NCBI GenBank assembly: GCA_038503075.1
Contig: JBCAML010000018.1
Span: 310,001 to 374,000, forward strand
Origin: Gyromitra esculenta
Taxonomy: Eukaryota; Ascomycota; Pezizomycetes; Pezizales; Discinaceae
Length of the DNA stretch: 64,000 nucleotides
Direction of reading: 5' to 3'
Each line of letters starts with the position of its first letter. The first letter of the stretch is position 1. Below the pieces are notes generated by a model. The model saw nothing but the letters and a program-made list of their open reading frames with translations, was not told where the DNA came from and made no database searches. Shown here piece after piece: positions 33,821 to 46,439 of this stretch. The translations under genes were made by a program, and so were the position numbers.

Positions 33821-35888
33821 TTCTATACTCTTCAGTATCTTTCATTGATTTTTATAAAACTACCCTCCTGCACACATTTCTTTATTGGGGCGATTATTTG
33901 TAAGCTGTAAGGCTCTCGTATTAAATACTCAGGGTACATGTAGTTATTATCTACTAGATACTTCTTTCCTCGATAATAGGGAATGAAGAGTTTGCATATA
34001 ACTTAGGGTGGGGTGTTCATTTTACGACGGTATTTTATCAAAATTGAAGCATTTATGGATAATAAATTATAGAAAGGGAATACATGGGACAGATGTAGCC
34101 GGAGGACGGAGCCTCCGAGCCGTAGGCAACCCTGCTAGGCACGAGAATCTTCTATACGGAGCCAAGCTTCTTGCTTGCCCGCGGAAAGAGTTTCCTTTAG
34201 ATGGCACGCCAATGAAAACTCAATAGTCTACAGGCACAATATGCAAGTACTGCGAGGCATGAGGTAAAACCGCCCATCACACGAAGTAATCAAAAAACAC
34301 ATGCATATGAGCTATAATAGTTTAGGTACCGTAGAGGTTCGTTACGAAATGACGAACTGGGTTGACTAGAGTTAAGTACTTGGACAAAAACACCCCCACC
34401 GATCGACAAGTTGTTGGTCGCTTTGATTTCTGTTGCCGGCCAACCAAATCGACACTTTCCCAATCATTTTGGAAGGCTAGTTTAGAACTTGTTAGCAAGT
34501 TAATCCAGGCCAGTCCATTATTACCGAAGCTTTATGGTATATCCAACGACACGAGTTTGCTATGTTGCTCCATATCTTGTCCGATACCTCGAGCCCAACA
34601 CCTCTACTATCCAACTGGATGTTGGTTGAGGGCAGTGCAGCTTTGTTCCACAATTGTGGCTCACGTGGTAAAATCTGCAGGTATCGCTGGTGCCTTGGGA
34701 CGAGAGGGTGGGTTGATACTTCGCCGATCCAGCCCCACAACCCCGCACCGATAATGAGGCTGAGTGGTGATACCCTCACGAATGAGAATCACGTGGCACG
34801 AATACATACGATTCGGGAACTGATTAGCTGAGGTTCAAATAGAACAGAAGTGCCCTTGAAGAAATCTCGGGCACATGTAGAATTGCTCTTCGCGAAACCT
34901 AATCTTGTTTCGGCTGGGAGACCATAGCGGGCAATGCGTTTTTTTTTTTTTGGAAATACGGCGTTGGAGGTTAATGGAAGTTAGTTGTTTTGCGGTCGAA
35001 ACAAGCCTTTTATTTTATAGCGAGGCTGCGATCCGCTCAACGGGGGCAAGACCTCCATGGACGATCGTAATATGCATGCATAAGACTGTGCACGTGTGGT
35101 TTTCTCACAGAAATAGCCATAAATGCAGCATTGTAGCATCGCCCACTGGACAAAGCCTATAGAATTGCAAGGGTGATTAAGTCAGGCTTGTTCCCATCCA
35201 CTGGATGCAATGCGAACCAGCCTTCGAGGAAGGGGCTGGGCAGCTTACACACTAAGTTCCGTGCACCATAAAACGAATTACTTAGCTATTTCGTCGGTTG
35301 ATCCGATCTCTATTGTCGCCAGTGAATCTTAAAGTTAAAGATAGATATGTGCAATAGTTGTGGTGCCCGCGTCTTTAAATTTGTCAGAGTTGATAACTTC
35401 GGGATATAGTAAAATTTTGCTGTAGACACCACAGTCCAAATATCATTAAATATATGTGAACCTCGGACTTCTGGGGCTTTTGTATATGAATATCGTAGAA
35501 ACCGTGGGTTAATTCTAATAAAGAGAAGATACGCTAACCATTTTTGAATTATATTCTGGGAGCTAATATAATTCGGGTTAGCCGTGTTCAGTTTCCTGCA
35601 CTATCCCGGTTCGATTGATGGCTAATGACCCAGAAAAGCAATTATCTATCAATAACTAGTTCTATTCTTTGAAGCCAATATTTACATTTACAACAGAAAA
35701 AACGCGCCAAAAACACCCTCCAACTCTAGATCTATAATATGACAAATAGAGCCCCCGAATTCTATATAAGTCCAAAAGAAACAACAAACAGTCCTCTCAG
35801 AGAATCCCAACCAAAACCCACACCTTAAATATCTAAAACACAAAAAAAATCGCAATTAAAAGTTAGACCATAGCCGCGAGCAAAAGAA
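33821..35888. other. Intergenic stretch
   Basis: No gene supported. Overlapping frames around 34,360-34,830 on both strands have no domain. The segment beside 35,889 is A-rich and probably contains the 3' end of the neighbouring minus-strand transcript. Confidence 0.5.
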
Positions 35889-37837
35889 TCAAAAACACAG
35901 CGACCTCAACAGCCCCGACAAACACCCCTGCCGCTTTTTCTTCTCCTTATGTTCCTTCTTAACTTGTCGTGACAGGCTCTGGCTCGACGAGGAAGAAGGC
36001 TGTGATTGATTCATCCGGACCACCCTCCTCCGTCTCCCCTCAACAGTCGCAACAGTCAGCACCGTAGCTACCGCGACATCTACCATATGATCTGACGGAA
36101 TCTTCAAAGTCGCACTAGTATTGACGTAGAGCACACCCGTATTAAAATCCAGCTCCGTGAACGTTTCATTCGTGTCGACATTAATCAACTACGCCCCAAT
36201 CAAACCATCTCATATATTAGCAAACTTCCGCTAGCAAGTCTTAAAGAAAACCCCCCCTCCCCGAGTTACCAGGCGCACGCAAAAAACAAACCTTAATAGT
36301 CCCATTCGCCCCCTCACAATCAAACCCAACCTCTCCTTCGATCTCAACAAGATATGCATCGCCGCCTGCCGTAACGCCCGGATGGTACAGGTAGTATCTC
36401 TTCCGCGCTGCGTTCCAGCTTAGTCTGCAGCACTCGGTCGCATACGCTTTTTGGATCGCTTCCCGGGTTCTTTCTTCGTGGTCGCGCAGCTTGCGCGGGG
36501 CCTCGTCGGCGTTGTCGGCGTCTGTACTAATTATAATCGGGGACATGGGCAGCATGGCGGAGAGAACGGCCTCCTTGGGGTATATAAGCGCGATTAGTCC
36601 GTCCCTGGTGGGCAGCGTATGGCGGAACGGTGATTCGAGACCGAGGGTTATGACGGACGTGTCGAGGCCGCTGATGGGGTCGCGGCGGAGGAAGCTGAGT
36701 TCGTTGAAGGTGTCGTCTTCGGGATTCTCTCGCATTGCGCGCATGGTGTAGAACGGTGTTTGGGGATTGGGGCCGAATGTGAAGTTTTCGGGGGATGCGA
36801 AGGGATGTTTTGGGGTTCGGGATTTTTGGGGCGGCGTTTGTCTGGTTTTGCGTTAGAATGTGATGAGAGATTGAAGTCGGATATTTTACTAACCGGTACA
36901 TATTTAAAACGTGTGTTCTACCACTCTCGGTCGAGTTCTCCGCTCCCATTCCGCTCTTTTGCGTCGCTTTCCACAACTCTATAAGCCCAGCCTGCGAAGA
37001 CACCACCGAGTTGCGATACTGTAATTGTGGAGCGGGAGGGGTAGCCATGATAGGAGTATCTGGCTCTAGCGGAAGAAACGGAGAAGAAATCGATGGCGAT
37101 CCCACCGATAGAGGCGGTGTATCGCACCATGGAGAAAACCGCGATATTGGATCTGATACCGAACGATCCCGACTGTGGCCATAGTAGTTATATCTTTCTC
37201 CACCGAAGCCGGGGGAGGTAACGCTGCTCACAGTGTCGCCCACCCCAGGTACATATACCGTTGAGGGTAATGGGGCTATTGTGGATGCATCTGACTTTTT
37301 GTATCGGTGGGTGGGGGAACGTATTGATTTTGATAGCTGGGAGGGCGGTGCGGTGACAGGATTGCTTCTTTGGTATCGACGGCTCTCGGCACGTCCGAAT
37401 GTTCCATGGGTAGGTGGGAACCCGCCCATTTGAACGATAGGAGAGGTTGGGGTTTTTGTCTTCTCCGGTATTGGTTGAGGACATTCGAAGGATTCCTCCT
37501 GGTTAACAGATGGCGACTCTGTTGGGGTCCAGGGATCTGAAGGCGTTTTTGCGACATTGTGTCCAGGAACAACGCTATTTTCAGAAGCAGTTGGAGAAAT
37601 GCTGGATGCGAATTGTTGAAGAACTAAGTCGTTTTTACTCTGAGGATTTGGCGACGTTCCTCCCAGAGCCGGTGAATTCTCACGACTGTCCGGGGGAGTA
37701 AAGTATCCTGGAATCAGCGGAGGAGGATTTGTGGGGCCTGGTCTAGGATAAGGAAGCTTTGGTGTCGAGTTAGGTGTCTCCAGAGGAGAACCCATAGAGC
37801 TTTGATAGTAGCCGCCATGGCTCACGATGTTTGCCAT
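35889..37837 (-). CDS. Conserved fungal Pro/Ser-rich protein of unknown function
   Basis: Exons 37837-36894, 36841-36292 and 36188-35889 join in frame to 597 residues. Intron 1 (52 bp) has donor GTTAGT, branch TTCTAAC and acceptor CAG; intron 2 (103 bp) runs GTTTGT to GTAG. Residues 1-290 are disordered, rich in P, S and T. LIELWKATQKSGMGAENS and then NMYRQTPPQKSRTPKHPFAS lead into a folded C-terminal half with ESPFRHTLPTRDGLIALIYP and LSWNAARKRYYLYHPG. The last 45 residues are polybasic and end in CLSGLLRSLCF, a combination that often places proteins at membranes through lipidation. The domain resembles a fungal family sometimes mislabelled acetylserotonin methyltransferase-like, but I see no methyltransferase motif and assign no activity. 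Confidence 0.75.
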
Positions 37838-40800
37838 TATAGTGTTTTAGTGGTTCTTGGTCCCGAGGATTATGGCGTCCAGTTATTGGCATATATGTCT
37901 ATCGAAAGAATATAGGCAAATTCTCAACAGTCGTAACTCTTCCTTGGGGCTGAATCGACACTGGATCAAGGTTAGTCTCTAGGCAAGATGGCAAGCATAG
38001 TGATATATATATATATACACGTCCAGCAGACGTCACCTCTGCATGGAACTTACACAAGGATAGCTAAGACTAAAGAGTACGGATGTTTCATAATCCTTAG
38101 AATCCTAGTACCACGAAAGATAGAAATGAACTTCACGCGGACAGTTCAGAATTGCATGGGTGAGGCCTCTCTTTAGGAAAGAGAACTCCGCAATGGTCAC
38201 CAAGATCGCGCGTAAGTGGTAAGGCTGACGTTGATAGAATCCATCCTGGAGCTCGGTAGCAAAGGCCCATAAAACTCAACACTACACTACCAGGGACGAT
38301 GGTTCTCGTAAAGTAGGTAGACATTACCGTTCTGTTCAACAGGTACCAATACCACAGCTGACATGCATGACCGCGCGGTAGCAGTACCGGTCAAGTTTCC
38401 TCATTTGGCATCCGTTACACAAAACCATGGCTGGGCGTATTGTTGACGGATATTTTCTTCAAACGTCCTTTATTGCCTTTTACTACTCGGAATACGTTGG
38501 AGGAGTAGACTAGAGGTTGTATCTTGAATTGCTATACTATACTACTCGAGGTAGGTTTGTTCCTGGTCTGGTAAGCTCGGTCTAATAGGCCGAGGTTAGG
38601 GTTGCTACAGAACATATTAAATTTAGGTAATAACTTAATAACTTGCACCCACGACCGCCAATAGAGGGTGAATTGAGTTATAGAAGCATCAATTTAAAAT
38701 CTGAATCTGAATCTGAATCGCAATAGCATTTCTTTCCATATGATGTGAAGAGCCAGAGATGTAGACAAAGCAGAGCCGCCTTAGCCTTACTACACTAGGG
38801 ATTTACTCCCTCTTCTCACTACCAAGCGCCTGGAGAGGCTTGCAACACAAATAAGTAAAGCTTCATTAAGTTCGCCAAAGTTTGGAAATTTTTCTCTCAT
38901 TTCTTTGCTTTCCACACATATCGTTCTACAACGAGGTATTCAATCGCAGCGCCAAGTACCAAGTCCCGAGGCGCCAGGCCATTCCGGTAAGGGCGCCACA
39001 TCCGTGCCAATCTAGAGTACTGCACGAATTGACAGTTCATGCACACACCACACACAGCCGCAAGCGCCACGAGATACACAACGAACTCTTTCCATTTCCA
39101 GGAGAACAAAACCATTTCCGAATCCCACAGAGCACCACCTACCAGGATTCTGACGTCTCCACCCACGTTTTTTTTCGCGATCGGCTAGCTGGGTATGTAC
39201 CATGACGAGGTGTACTAACCTCCAGACGACAGGTGGTACAACATAACATCCACCCACCCACCCCTCCCACCTTCCTCATCATCTCAACATCCGCGATTAT
39301 GGAATTCCACATTCCACATTTGAACACTTGGAATTATAAAAGCTGACTCCGAGCCCCCTCTATCTATCTATCAGACACCCTTTTTTTCTTCTTTCTTTCT
39401 TTTCTTTCTCGATTGCCTTGTTGTCTCTTCCGTTCGCGCTACCCGCTGCTCACATGAAACACTGGATACCTTCCTGAATTCTTAGCTGACTACATAGCCG
39501 ATGGCTTTTGGCTGGCTGGCTAGCTGGCTAGAATTATGTCACGGATTCTAGAAATCACCTGCATGCGCATGTGTTTTGTTTTCTCTCTACGTGCTCGGTG
39601 GGTATTTAGTTGCCCTAGAACAGAAGACACGAAATTGGGGTGTGCGCGAATTTCACGTGATATCATACGTAGGGTGGATGGATGGGTGGGTTGCTCGAAT
39701 TAGTTACGCCTAACGAAAGCCCTCAGAAGCCAGTATTAATAGGGTCGTCATATCCGCCGTCCTCTAGCCAAATATTGTCTATTATTATCAATTAATATAT
39801 ATTGCTTCGATACTTGGCAGGGTCAGGTTTCTTTATATTTTCATTCACAGCTAAATTTAGATCTTACCCCTCGCAGCTGGTAGCAGAATTCGAGATTCAA
39901 GTTATCACACCGTTCTATTTAAATTTCCTCTTCGCCTCTATGGCCTCTAAATGCAGACTCTCAAGAGCAGTTCGGTGCAATACACATACTATTGGCTAGT
40001 CTGTCTAAAACTAAATGCTGGGAATATCTATGGTACTTTTAATGTGGTGACACAGAAAATGCCTCTTCGACTAGCTCAACTACACTTGAGATATCTAAGA
40101 AATCTATTGGCATACACGCCGTAATATACATGTGTTTTTCTTTCTTATATTACTTTACTTAAAATTGGGGAGTTTTTGGGCATAGCACAACGCTTCGCTA
40201 CAGTCGCAGGCCCAGTTAGCATCGATTTTACGAGAACCACTTTCTCTTTCTCCTTGCACCTGCAGTGTCCAAGATATTTGTGGCTATCTCTCTATATTCG
40301 CTTGCTGAGACTAATACGATACTTTCGATCAATCACTCGAGCACCGATTACTTCATCAGGCTGAGAGGTGAGCCGGAATCAGTTACTACCTCAGTCAGAG
40401 TCGAAAATCTCGATATGATGCCACTTATTTCCTAGCTAGGGCTGTTAACGTTAATTAATATTCTTATTTTTCGTAATAAAAAAAAGCCCCCCCTCAAGAC
40501 ATAAAAAGTGCGCCTAAATATCCCAGAGGATCTGTGTGTTTTGCATACTGAGCTCTCTTTTCCTGGTTCACTCTTTTTTTGGCCGATGTACACTTTATCC
40601 TTAGTTTAAACCCAGCCATCTAGCCAGTGTCATAGCGGTGCGTTATCCGTTGTTCCAATAAATGTTAGTAATATTAGTCACACCGCCTCCATCCGCTCTA
40701 TCGTCCCCAATACGGAACTTCCTACATTTTAAACCCACAAAACTAACCACCGCGCACTGGGTCTGATATCTAGGAGGACGATGCTACGAGCAAGGTGCTG
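37838..40800. other. Intergenic stretch, mostly empty
   Basis: Apart from a weak small frame at 38,897-39,166 (listed), no gene is supported. Simple repeats include an AT run at 38,003-38,020, an aatctg triplet run near 38,698 and a ggctggctggctagctggct run near 39,509. Confidence 0.5.
38897..39166 (-). CDS. Possible small single-pass membrane protein
   Basis: An 89-codon frame with one good membrane segment near residues 28-45 (FVVYLVALAAVCGVC). It is preceded by charged residues (KWKE) and followed by a basic stretch (SRLARMWRPYRNG) and a second mildly hydrophobic helix ending in a lysine-rich tail. The positive-inside pattern is sensible. No family is recognised, no splice sites were needed, and the start could also be the second methionine (residue 18). 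It may be chance. Confidence 0.3.
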   Translation of the reverse strand: MGGDVRILVGGALWDSEMVLFSWKWKEFVVYLVALAAVCGVCMNCQFVQYSRLARMWRPYRNGLAPRDLVLGAAIEYLVVERYVWKAKK

Positions 40801-41501
40801 TTAGTTTGGAAAGTTCAGCAACCCCAACCTACAATATACCAGCGCCCCATTCACAATACCAGACTCCTTCAGAGTATCTCCCGGATTGAAGGGGGAGTTC
40901 GATGCATTTTCAAACTTGATTGTAAAATTTGCATTCGGAGAGAATTCTCTAGAGAGAAATTCCTTAATGTTATCCGCCAAGGCTCCAAGCTTGATATCAA
41001 GCGGTATACACTCTACTATCAGGTCGTCAGGAAGCGGATAAGTCGAAAATAAGCCCTTAGGGTATATCACAAAGATTACGGGTCTGATTTCACCTGGTGA
41101 AGGCTTAGTACTGTCTATAGGAGTTGTGAGAGTTAAACTAGAACGATTGGTGCCCTTGGTGTACTGCTGCTCGTAGATTTCGAGATAGAAATGTTGGCCT
41201 GATCGACCGGTGCCCCGCACCGTGTCAACCCAGCACGTGTACGGTATTGGGCAGTTGTTCTCCGTGAAGATCCTTGGGGGAATGTCCGTATCAAACAATC
41301 TTTGCGATATATGAAGAAGCTTCTGTCCGAGTTGCTCAGCGGATGAGGTCGTGTCTAAAGCTTTAATCTTACCTCAATAGTATTTATTTCGCTAACCTGA
41401 ACAAGATGAGGGTCACCAGTTCCATCAGGGGTTCGTTTGATTAAACTGACGAAGCGGTACTCATGTGAATGTTCCGTGGAATCCGTATGCAGAGTAGCCA
41501 T
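40801..41501 (-). CDS. Uncharacterised protein with a possible ubiquitin-like C-terminal domain
   Basis: Exons 41501-41373 and 41322-40801 join in frame to 216 residues. The 50-bp intron has donor GTAAGA and acceptor CAG. The start at 41,501 (MATLHTDSTEHSHEYRFVSL) is chosen because the frame upstream is low complexity (six histidines) and looks untranslated. The chain is soluble, without signal peptide. The last 70 residues (LIVECIPLDIKLGALADNIK, then NPGDTLKESGIVNGALVYCR) have the order of a beta-grasp fold: strand, strand, helix, then a GDTLxExGIxNGxxVY ending typical of ubiquitin-like domains. No terminal diglycine is present. The fold is inference; I do not recognise the family. Confidence 0.6.
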
Positions 41502-42689
41502 AGATTGCAGATGAATCAAAGACCTGTGAAAAGACGGTGATGAAGACTTGTGGTTATTGTGACGGTGGTGATGGTGGTGGTGGCTGGGTTGCCGGGGAGT
41601 TGAGAAGTGCGTACGTGTACGGCGCACATTCTGTACACGTCAGTCTGCACTTATACGTCTCCTAGTCTACGGATACCTCTCTTTATGGAAATGTAAGTTA
41701 ACTTTTATGGCTCCTATCAATAAATAGAAGACTATTCGCGTCTCATCAAACTCAGACCTTTGAGAGATTTGCTTGTACTAATTCTTTCTTTGACTTTAAT
41801 GGGTGTCGCCATCGGTCACTCGAGCACGTGTCCGACCTCCGTTATCTGTTGAAGTACAAGATACGCGCAGAGAGTTGATCGCTTCTATCGCTACTCATAA
41901 CACTGTTCGCCTAGGTAGCTTCTTCTCTCGTATAAGCAACTGCAATACTTCAATATTTGATAGCACTGCAGACAACCAACGGCCAAAGCTTTTTCCATAA
42001 CACATAAGCATTTACCACCCCTAATTTGAATCTCAATTATAATTCTGAAGCCGAATATATTTTAATTTCTGTTTCAATTACGGCTACAGGAAAGGTTTGT
42101 AATGTCTCATCCAAAGACAAGTCATTAACACTTAGGCACCAATACTTAAATGCTATTGTTGAAGGGGCTGTAGCGGGACAGAGGTTTGACATTAAAAAAC
42201 TGAACATCTTGATCGGAAGCCTGCATAATATCCATCAAATTTCTTCGTGGGAATTCAAGTGTTCATAACGGTTTACAGCGATTTGTAGATACCAATTTAC
42301 TATATAATGCTTCTTTTTCTAAGTGCATGCACATTCGCCAAATATATTTCTGTATCATATCTTCTATTTTTAGAAATATATACTCTAAACCCCAAAACTA
42401 TTTATATTCCGCAGCTCTTTTTTATAATAGAGAATTATAAAAAATCGTATAAAGCTAGCGAGTGGTATTGTAACAGGTCCTAAATAGCGTTACATGTCAC
42501 GAGCATTGTCGTCTTCGTTGTACATGTGTGCAGTAACTGTACTTAGTAGGCGGCTGTTACTATAACAGGGCATTCCTAAGGACAAAACCTTAATCTAGAG
42601 CACAACCGTGCGAATCCAAATGCGTGTGGATAAAGGGTGATGATAATGATTTAAGTAGAATAGTTTTGCTGGCAAGGACTTAATGTAAA
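41502..42689. other. Intergenic stretch left of the copy B element
   Basis: Two adjoining plus-strand frames (41,803-42,000 and 42,026-42,268) read as plausible protein but are separated by stops and show no domain. They could be a decayed gene. Otherwise AT-rich. Confidence 0.4.
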
Positions 42690-43750
42690 TAGGGTTCGAC
42701 GTCGTACGTAGAGCTCAGGATGCACTAGACGCGGCCATCTTAATCCTACTTCTGGACGCACGAGAGAATGGATCTGTGCCTGGTACACCCTATGTATCGG
42801 CTCTTCTAGACGTACTAGATGAACTAGACGAGCTAGACCAGTATGAACACGCCACGATCACGCTCCTATCACGCTGCTTTTGAAGCTTTGAATAGGTGCG
42901 AATTCATCGCTTTTCTAGAGCATTACTATTCTATATACATATATTTCTCTCTACTCTCCGCTCTGCTCCTCTCCCTGCTTGCTGCTCTGCTGTCCGCCCC
43001 TCCCCCCCGGCCCAATCCGCTCGCCTACCTGCCCGCAGTCGAATAGGTGTCATACGGGCATAGCTTGAGGGTCAATCCTGTTGTCGAACGGGCTTTATGG
43101 GCGGATCTAAGACGATCTCTAGAGTAGTCAACCTGGCCGTCGAACGGAGGTATACGGCCGTCACTAGAGCAGTCAATTCGACAGTCAAACAGGCGCTCAA
43201 GCAGGCAGGATATGGAAGTTGCTAGGGACTTGCTAGGAAGCCAACCCCGTTGCCGAGAAGATGGTATACTAGTAGGAGACGCCGCCCGGTGGGGGGTCGG
43301 ATACTCCCTGGTAATTTGTTAGCGAAATTCGTTTACCGAGACAGGAGCGGGAGGGCAAGCAGGATGGGAAGTGTGTGGCCCATAAGAGAGGTGTTGTTGG
43401 GAAGGCGTGAGTGAAGTTATGATGATCGTGAACGAAGCTGACCCACAGAGCTGAGAGGGGACTAGGGTCTGACTTAGATAGGCGAGTACGGGCGTGCTGG
43501 GTGCAAGAACGTACTAAGTGCACTAAGCGTACTAAATGTAGGGTAAACAAGGGAATAAAGATACGGGCATAAAGAGTGTATTCAATAGAATAAATATATG
43601 GACATACTAGGTGCATAGATGCACTGAATGCAGTTGGGCGTGCCGACGTACTATGGGGGAAAAATACTGGGCGTGCCAACGTACTGGGCGCAGGTAGACT
43701 TACTATAGCACGGATAAACAAGACATACTAGCTCGTATAAACACAGTTAG
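42690..43750 (+). repeat. Left inverted array of the Myb/SANT copy B element
   Basis: Three modules in order. Outer (about 42,690-43,010) has tcaggatgcactagacgc, gagaatggatctgtgcctgg, gatcacgctcctatcacgct and ctatatacatatat, then a C/T-rich stretch. Middle (about 43,020-43,260) has degenerate units like tcctgttgtcgaacgggc. Inner (about 43,480-43,740) has gtac/gcgt units. The same modules occur in the opposite orientation at 45,000-46,430 beyond gene B. Shared outer sequences include gaatggatc...gcctggtac and gtcacgctcctatc, so the two arrays are long imperfect inverted repeats around the gene. Confidence 0.7.
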
Positions 43751-44026
43751 ACACATATAAACGCACAATTGTACAAGCTTTAGGGTGTGTGCCTTCTTTC
43801 ACAGTACTTTAAATTATGACAATCACCTTCAATAGTATGTACTCTTGTCTCCAGTAGAATTAATGAAATACCATATAAAAGAAACATAATCTGAATTAGT
43901 CTACATGCCATAAAACTAAACCATTTATATTTCTTTTTCAAGAGTTTTGTGCCTTCATTCTTTTTCAGAATATTCCCATTTTCAAAAACCGAAGTTCTTG
44001 CATAGTGTTTTTAACGAACAAGAAAT

Positions 44027-44717
44027 ATGCCCAGAATCAATCATTTTTTCTGGTCTAGTGCTGAAGATGAAGTTTTAACAGAGTATTTAAACAGTAGCCC
44101 TTCAATAACATGGCCTTCGAATATATCAGATATTGTGAAGGGCAGGACTCTAGATGCCTGTAAAAATCGTTGGGGGACTTTTCTAATGAAAAGAAAACCT
44201 ACTGTGGAAGAGACAGAAGTATTTGGCACGATATATAAAGGGTATCAATCTATTCATGATTAATTTGTGAGTTTGTAAAAGTTACTAACAAAAGGCACAA
44301 AAGATCATCTGATCCATTATGGACCTACTTGCTCACGCAATGTGGTCACGAGTACATTGGCAGCAGAACGCCATGGGCAAACCTAGGTGATAGTCCAGTT
44401 AATATTATTGCCGACAAGCCATATGGTTGGTATAAAGGGTCTGTATAAATTTTTTGGCCAAGTCATTTTAATTTGAAAAGAAAGAATTGTTAACAACCTG
44501 AAACCCTTTAACTAAAAACAGGTACCGTACTCTATTATGGCAACCTATTGCAAAGCAAATGAAGATTTCATGGGGTGTGGTTGAAACCTTGTTTTTTCAA
44601 TTAACAGAAAAGGAAAGGGCAGATGGAGTCAAAGTTGATGCTCTTGTTAGCCCTTCTGGAATTTATACCAGTATGGTAGCAGATTTCTCCGACGAAACAA
44701 CCTATTTGTTTGATTAG
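44027..44717 (+). CDS. Myb/SANT-domain protein, copy B (intact)
   Basis: Exons 44027-44241, 44295-44438 and 44522-44717 join in frame to 184 residues. Both introns are phase 2, at the same codons as in copies A, C and D; intron 1 (53 bp) has a TTACTAAC branch. Exon 1 encodes a Myb/SANT repeat with W9, W29 and W49 at 19-residue intervals (FFWSSAEDEVLTEYLN ... DACKNRW). Exon 2 has RSSDPLWTYLLTQC, then TPWANLGD and WYKG. Exon 3 has LLWQPIAKQMKISWGVVETL, then FFQLTEKERADGV and an acidic end. No signal or membrane segment, so a nuclear DNA-binding role is likely. The gene lies between two long inverted repeat arrays, which a Myb-type protein could recognise. The leader shares gacaatcacctt and tagtatgt with copy C, and the 3' flank is shared too. 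Confidence 0.8.
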
Positions 44718-44999
44718 ACCTTAACTAGAACTAGGCATATTTGTTGTTTTTAGCATGCAGAGTAATATGTTTGTATAAGTTCTAATAAACCGTTCACTGA
44801 ATTCATGTTCCCGATAACTGTAACCGGGACGGCCCTGAGACAAAGACTCCACAATGTACATGTAGCTGTGTGAACTTGAATGTAGTTGTATGTAGGAGAA
44901 GGATATATGTTCTAACTGATATTCCAAGAAAGCCGGTTTACAAAGCAGCCTAGCCAATTTACATATTGGTTAACCCATTTACAAACCGTCTAACTTTAC

Positions 45000-46430
45000 A
45001 TATCGGTTGGCTAACATCAGCAAAAACGGGTCTGCGCATGCGCGCATGGGCAAACGTCCGGACGCACTTCTAAAAATTTGTTTGTCTATATGCGTCTAGC
45101 TGCACCGGTGCGTCTAATACATCGCCAATATGGAGCTCTCGTACGTCCATCTGCGCCAGGTACGTCTATCCATGCTTGGTACGTTGATACGTCCCAAATC
45201 TTGTCCGTTCACATGCCCCAGTACGTTCAATGCGTCCATACGCCCATACCTTTGCTTCAGTGTCCTCCTGAATAGTCTGTCTAATACGTCTAGTACACCT
45301 GTACGCCTATACGTCTATATCTTTGCTTCAATGTCCTCCCGAATAGCCTGCCCAATACGCCCATACGTCTTGTACGCCCATGCACCCATACGTCTACACC
45401 CAGGACGCCCGTACGCCGTGGCCCAATAGCGGCCTCGGTCGGGTTCTTCTAAGTCGAAACCCTAGCTCCCCTCTCGGATCTTTGGGCCAGCTTCAAGTTC
45501 CTTCACGATCACCATGACCTCGCCCACACCCTCCCAGCAGCACTTCTCTCATATGGGCCACATCCTCCACCTCCTACTTACCCTACTACTACTACTACTA
45601 CTACTACAATGAACTTCGCAAACAGATCTCCAGGTTGTATGTCGCTGTCGTTCAGTGCCCCTGACCCTCCCGCCCCGCCTGCTTGACTGCTGGATTGACT
45701 GCCACAGGAATTTCTCCAGCGATACCCATAAACTGACAGCTTAGTTGCTTTAGGACGCTCGGATTGACCCGTTCGACAGCAGGATCGACCTCCCTAGCGA
45801 CCTCCCCAGCAGCCCCCCTAGCAGCGTCCCTAAGGCGCCCATATTGACCTCGCTCGACTGCATGATTGAGCTCCCTAGAGACCCCCCCTAGAGAGCTTCC
45901 TAGGACGCCCTATTGGGCCCTTTTGACAGCAGGATCAAGCCCTCTAGCGAGCCACATATGGCTGCAGCTCGACTGCAGGATCACCTCCTAGGGAGCCCTA
46001 TACGGCGCCTGCTCGACAGCGAGATCGACCCCACGAGCGAGCTCTATATGGCGCCTACTCGACAACGAGAGAAAGAGAGCGGGTGGGGGGCGGAGGGCGC
46101 AGGAGAAGCCGCAGAGTGTAGGTGAGAGCGGAGGGCGGAGAGCGGAGAGTGCCATATATGTATATAGCTTAGTAGATATAGAGAATTGACGATATCGCAC
46201 ATATTCATACCCTTGAAAGCAGATTGATAGGAGCGTGACCGTGATGCGTCTATATAGACTCTAACCCGTCCAGTGCGTCCAGTGCGTCCAGAACCTAGGA
46301 CGTACCAGGCGAGGATCCATTCTGGGATTTGTATCGGGCGTGGGGCGTGCGTTGGAGGCCCCCACGCGTGCAAACTTTGGGGCCTGCGTCCAGTGCTTTA
46401 TGCGCATCCTGACGCAGACCCCCCTTTTTG
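45000..46430 (-). repeat. Right inverted array of the Myb/SANT copy B element
   Basis: Mirror of the left array. From the gene outward: inner gtac/cgtc units (45,040-45,430), middle units (cgacagcaggatcgacc at about 45,772, with relatives near 45,850, 45,913, 45,963, 46,013 and 46,055), then the outer module (about 46,080-46,430). Read on the minus strand, the outer module gives ggtcacgctcctatc, agaatggatcctcgcctggt and gcgtcaggatgcgcat, all matching the left end in order. A ctg/cta-rich simple repeat and a cct-rich stretch interrupt it near 45,520-45,610. Confidence 0.7.
45583..45607 (+). repeat. (cta)n microsatellite
   Basis: Eight consecutive cta triplets inside the right array of the copy B element. 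Confidence 0.9.
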
Positions 46431-46439
46431 CTAACGTGT

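Noticed and set aside
43269..43721. 150-codon minus-strand frame resembling a plus-strand frame near 14,724
   Set aside because: The resemblance is real but reflects the shared inner repeat array, not a protein; frames are broken and low complexity.
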